64,000 bases of DNA from Monosporascus cannonballus (Eukaryota; Ascomycota; Sordariomycetes; Xylariales), in contig QJNS01000295.1 in the NCBI GenBank assembly GCA_004154925.1, forward strand, positions 1 through 64,000. The letters are read 5' to 3'. Shown here piece by piece: positions 61,270 through 64,000 of this stretch (its first letter is position 1; the number at the start of each line of letters is the position of its first letter). Both the position numbers and the translations under genes were made by a program. Below the pieces are notes generated by a model. It had not been told where the DNA came from. It ran no database searches and saw only the letters and a list, made by a program, of their open reading frames with translations.

Positions 61270-64000
61270 ATAGGTTTTATGGTTTTAAGTTATTAATCTT
61301 CCGGTAGCTCGACATTTATGCCGTTTAACGCTTCGTTCGTAATATCGTACAACCGATTAGGTTCGTCAGATAATAATTTTATCTAATTATCCTTTTACAA
61401 ATTAACCGGCTTTTAATATCGTTTTTTATTCTTAACAAATTACTTTAATCTATTAATAAGGAAAGTTCCCCGTAATATTATCCTATCAATTTTCTTTAAA
61501 CGGTAAATATCTTAATTAATTAAATTATTAATTAAGTACGGTTCTATTTCTCGGTATTTCAACTTTATTTCTCTAGATATATTAATATATTATGGTATAT
61601 TATAAAGCAATAGCAAACTGTTAATTTTCAAAGGCCGAATTCTTATTTTATTTTTGTTTTTTTAATTGGCGAAATAGGTAACAATATGGCGTTACGTAAT
61701 AATTACCTTAATTACTTTAGTAACGTCGTCGGCTTTACATTTTAGCAACCTAATTTGTTTTATAATCAAATTTTTCTCAATATATTAAAATCCCATATTA
61801 TAGTCCTCCATATCGGTATCACAGTTTCGATAGGCAAAAGCGCTTTCTGGTCGTACAATAATTTATAAAAGTTAAAACCGTAATTTTTTACAATAATATT
61901 ATCTGCGAACACCATTTTAGGCAGGAGCTTAACCTATCTTTTACCCGTACCGTCCGTCGTTTTTGTCAATCCTTTAACGATCGGGATATGCCCTTTTTCG
62001 ACTAATCCCTATCGCCAAACAACGTATATAACTTTAACCTTTCGCTTAATCCCAAATATTTCGTAAATTTCGATAATTTCTCCCTTATTTTTAAAACCTT
62101 TATTAATCTTAATTTTAACTGGAATTCCATATCGGTAAAAAATATATTCGTTTAGAAATTTCTTAATTACCGTAAAAATAACCGTACGCAAGGTTCTGGT
62201 TTCGAAATATCCGGATAATTCGTATCGGGCTTCGATAATCGCCTTATACCCGTTATCGTTTGGCATAAATTAAACGTTAATAACCCAGATAATTACGATA
62301 TCCAAGGGATCTAAAAAGCCATAGCTTTTTTTCGAAACGTTAATCGGCAGCTTTCTAACATAAAACGCAGGCAAGAATTACTTCCCGTATATACCCATAT
62401 ATATCGCGCTAATAATATAAAGCAGCTATACGTCGATAAGTCGCATCCCGTCTTTTATAACCGTAATCCTCGTAATATTATCTAATTATTATTAAGCGTT
62501 TTTGTTCGCTGTCAATAACTCTGCAACTGCTATATTGCTTTTCCGCTTTGCGTCACAGAATACCGTCCTGGATAAAATATTTTAGAGCTTCGGTTTTGAA
62601 AACTATTTGCTTTCTTATCGTTACCTCCGATAATTAATCAAAGAGTTTTAATGTCGTTAGAAATTTTGCGTATTTTTATAACCGTTTAAATTAAATCCTA
62701 ATTAAAAATCTTTCTTTTTCCACTTAAGTTATTCCAGTTATAAGATTCAGCCGAATAACGTTTAACTAGACATTAATAAAATTATCGATTTCTCCCTTTT
62801 ATTAATCGTCCAATTCGTTAAAAGGTCCGGCTAATTTTTTTTAATAATTTATCAACAACCGTAGTTTTTTTGCCAAAAATATATTTAATCTCGCAATCGA
62901 AAAACTTAATTTACGTAATTTAATAAATTAATAAGGTACCGGTCAATAAATTTATAAAGTTATAAATTTATGCAACCAATACCTTAATGTCAATTTGTAA
63001 GGTAAACCGAATTCTATAAATATGGTTTCGGAATCGCCTTAAGATTTTAAAAATAATTCGATATTCCAACTTAATAATATCGTAACTTAGCTCGGTTCCC
63101 TTCCAGGTACTACTTTTATAACGCGCCGGATGCTTTACGCTATTAATTATTTAACCTAACGTTCTTCCGAAATTTCGTCCGCACGAATCCGTTCTTATAA
63201 TAATTTTTCTTATTCCGGGGCTATAATTAATAATTATTAGAGTTGGAACCGTCGTAAGTTCCTTTTTAAGTATTTTCATAACATGTTCCTATTTAGAGCC
63301 CTAGATAAAAACCTTATTTTTACGGAATAAATAGGTAAAAGGTTTCGTCTTAATAATATAATACACAATAAATATTCGATAATAAACGGTAATCCTTAAA
63401 AAGGCTTTAACCTCCGATACGTTCTTATAAGGACGAATTTCCAGAATTTTTACCATTTTGGCTATATCAGGTCGACGACCATTCGTACCGCAAAAAAATC
63501 CGATTATAACTGCAAATTCGCAGCACCATTAGGACTTTTACATATTAATCGTAATTCCGGCGAGTTTGCAATTAAAAAGGATTTTATTTATATTGATAAC
63601 ATATTTAAAGACGAAGCGTCGAATTCCGGGAAAATCTCAGTATTATCGTATTGCATCTTTAATCTCTTAATACTAACGTTATCTACGAATAACCGCGCAA
63701 TTTCGGGTATTATATCATAAAAAATTCTCCCGATTACGCGATAAAAATAAGCCACAAAATTGGTAAACTCCATAGGCATGGTAATAAATCGGAATAATCC
63801 TAACGGTATTACAAACGTTATTATATCTTTGCTAACAAAAATTAAAATAACTTAATTATACCTAAAGAAAAAATCCACAAAAAAAACCAAAAAGCATATA
63901 GCAAAATCTGCGAAAAATTTGTCGCAGTTTTCCGGCATAAATACATCCCGTAAAATAACGGCGTTTAATTTCGCTATAAAGTTAATTAGTTACAAACCGC
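61270..64000 (-). mobile_element. Ty3/gypsy element E, partial, minus strand
   Basis: Reverse transcriptase traces at 63588-63779 read MPMEFTNFVAYFYRVIGRIF, with PEIARLFVDNV where the conserved FVDDV box is expected. Integrase core at 62009-62266 includes GYKAIIEARYELSGYFE and RYGIPVKIKINKG. Further integrase follows near 61860-61990 (DGTGKR, KMVFADNIIVKNYGFN). The sequence type differs from elements A to D, so this is another gypsy family. The 5' part lies beyond the window. Confidence 0.75.

Larger units (their letters stand above)
22446..64000. repeat. AT-rich, RIP-type retrotransposon block
   Basis: Base composition drops sharply just after the solo LTR at 22200-22440, and stays very AT-rich to the end except in short LTR segments. 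The coding traces are Ty3/gypsy gag, reverse transcriptase, RNase H and integrase, full of TAA and TAG in place of TGG, CAA and CAG. Homologous copies differ mainly by C/T and G/A. This is the expected mark of RIP in filamentous ascomycetes. Confidence 0.9.

Noticed and set aside
1..64000. CRISPR array, Starship captain gene or secondary-metabolite synthase
   Set aside because: No spaced direct repeats of CRISPR type, no tyrosine-recombinase frame and no synthase domains were seen.

Overview
The window is nuclear DNA of a filamentous ascomycete (Pezizomycotina-type). This rests on short introns with GTATGT-like donors, CTAAC-like branch points and CAG acceptors, a Zn2Cys6 regulator, a HET-domain gene, and long AT-rich blocks whose retrotransposons carry C-to-T and G-to-A damage of the kind left by repeat-induced point mutation (RIP). 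I cannot name the species.

The window has two compartments with a sharp border near 22.45 kb. Bases 1 to 22.4 kb have normal composition and hold few genes, most of them broken. A monocarboxylate-type MFS transporter gene (minus) carries an in-frame stop and a MITE with perfect 58-bp inverted repeats. It is divergent from a Zn2Cys6 regulator (plus) whose frame breaks next to a CAG/CAA run, and a C-terminal P450 relic (minus) follows. These three may be leftovers of a metabolic cluster. Next come an apparently intact membrane-anchored aspartic-protease-fold protein lacking both catalytic motifs, an N-terminal SRPK-type kinase relic, and a HET gene fused to the C-terminal part of a NACHT-WD-type protein and broken by a nonsense codon and a solo LTR. 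An intact secreted protein with 22 cysteines ends the series. Solo LTRs of several small families lie between and inside these genes, seven with clear 5-bp target duplications and one with a near-match.

From 22.45 kb to the end the sequence is a very AT-rich graveyard of Ty3/gypsy elements. From target duplications I read this nest: a gag relic F is split by element A (22511-36205), A is split by element B (28619-35283) and by a solo LTR (23015-23445), and F is cut again by element C (36584-42997). After a reversed LTR fragment, another LTR and a chromodomain-type gypsy remnant, element D (48111-55132, minus, target duplication AAATT) is complete and least damaged. It contains a young, GC-rich solo LTR. 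From 55.3 kb on there are a further LTR, a gypsy fragment, two unidentified degenerate coding-like stretches, and a minus-strand gypsy element E that runs off the end.

Only the protease-fold protein and the cysteine-rich secreted protein look intact. I found no tRNA, rRNA, CRISPR array or Starship-type captain gene. Exon boundaries, ancestral frames and nesting were worked out by eye and are inferences.
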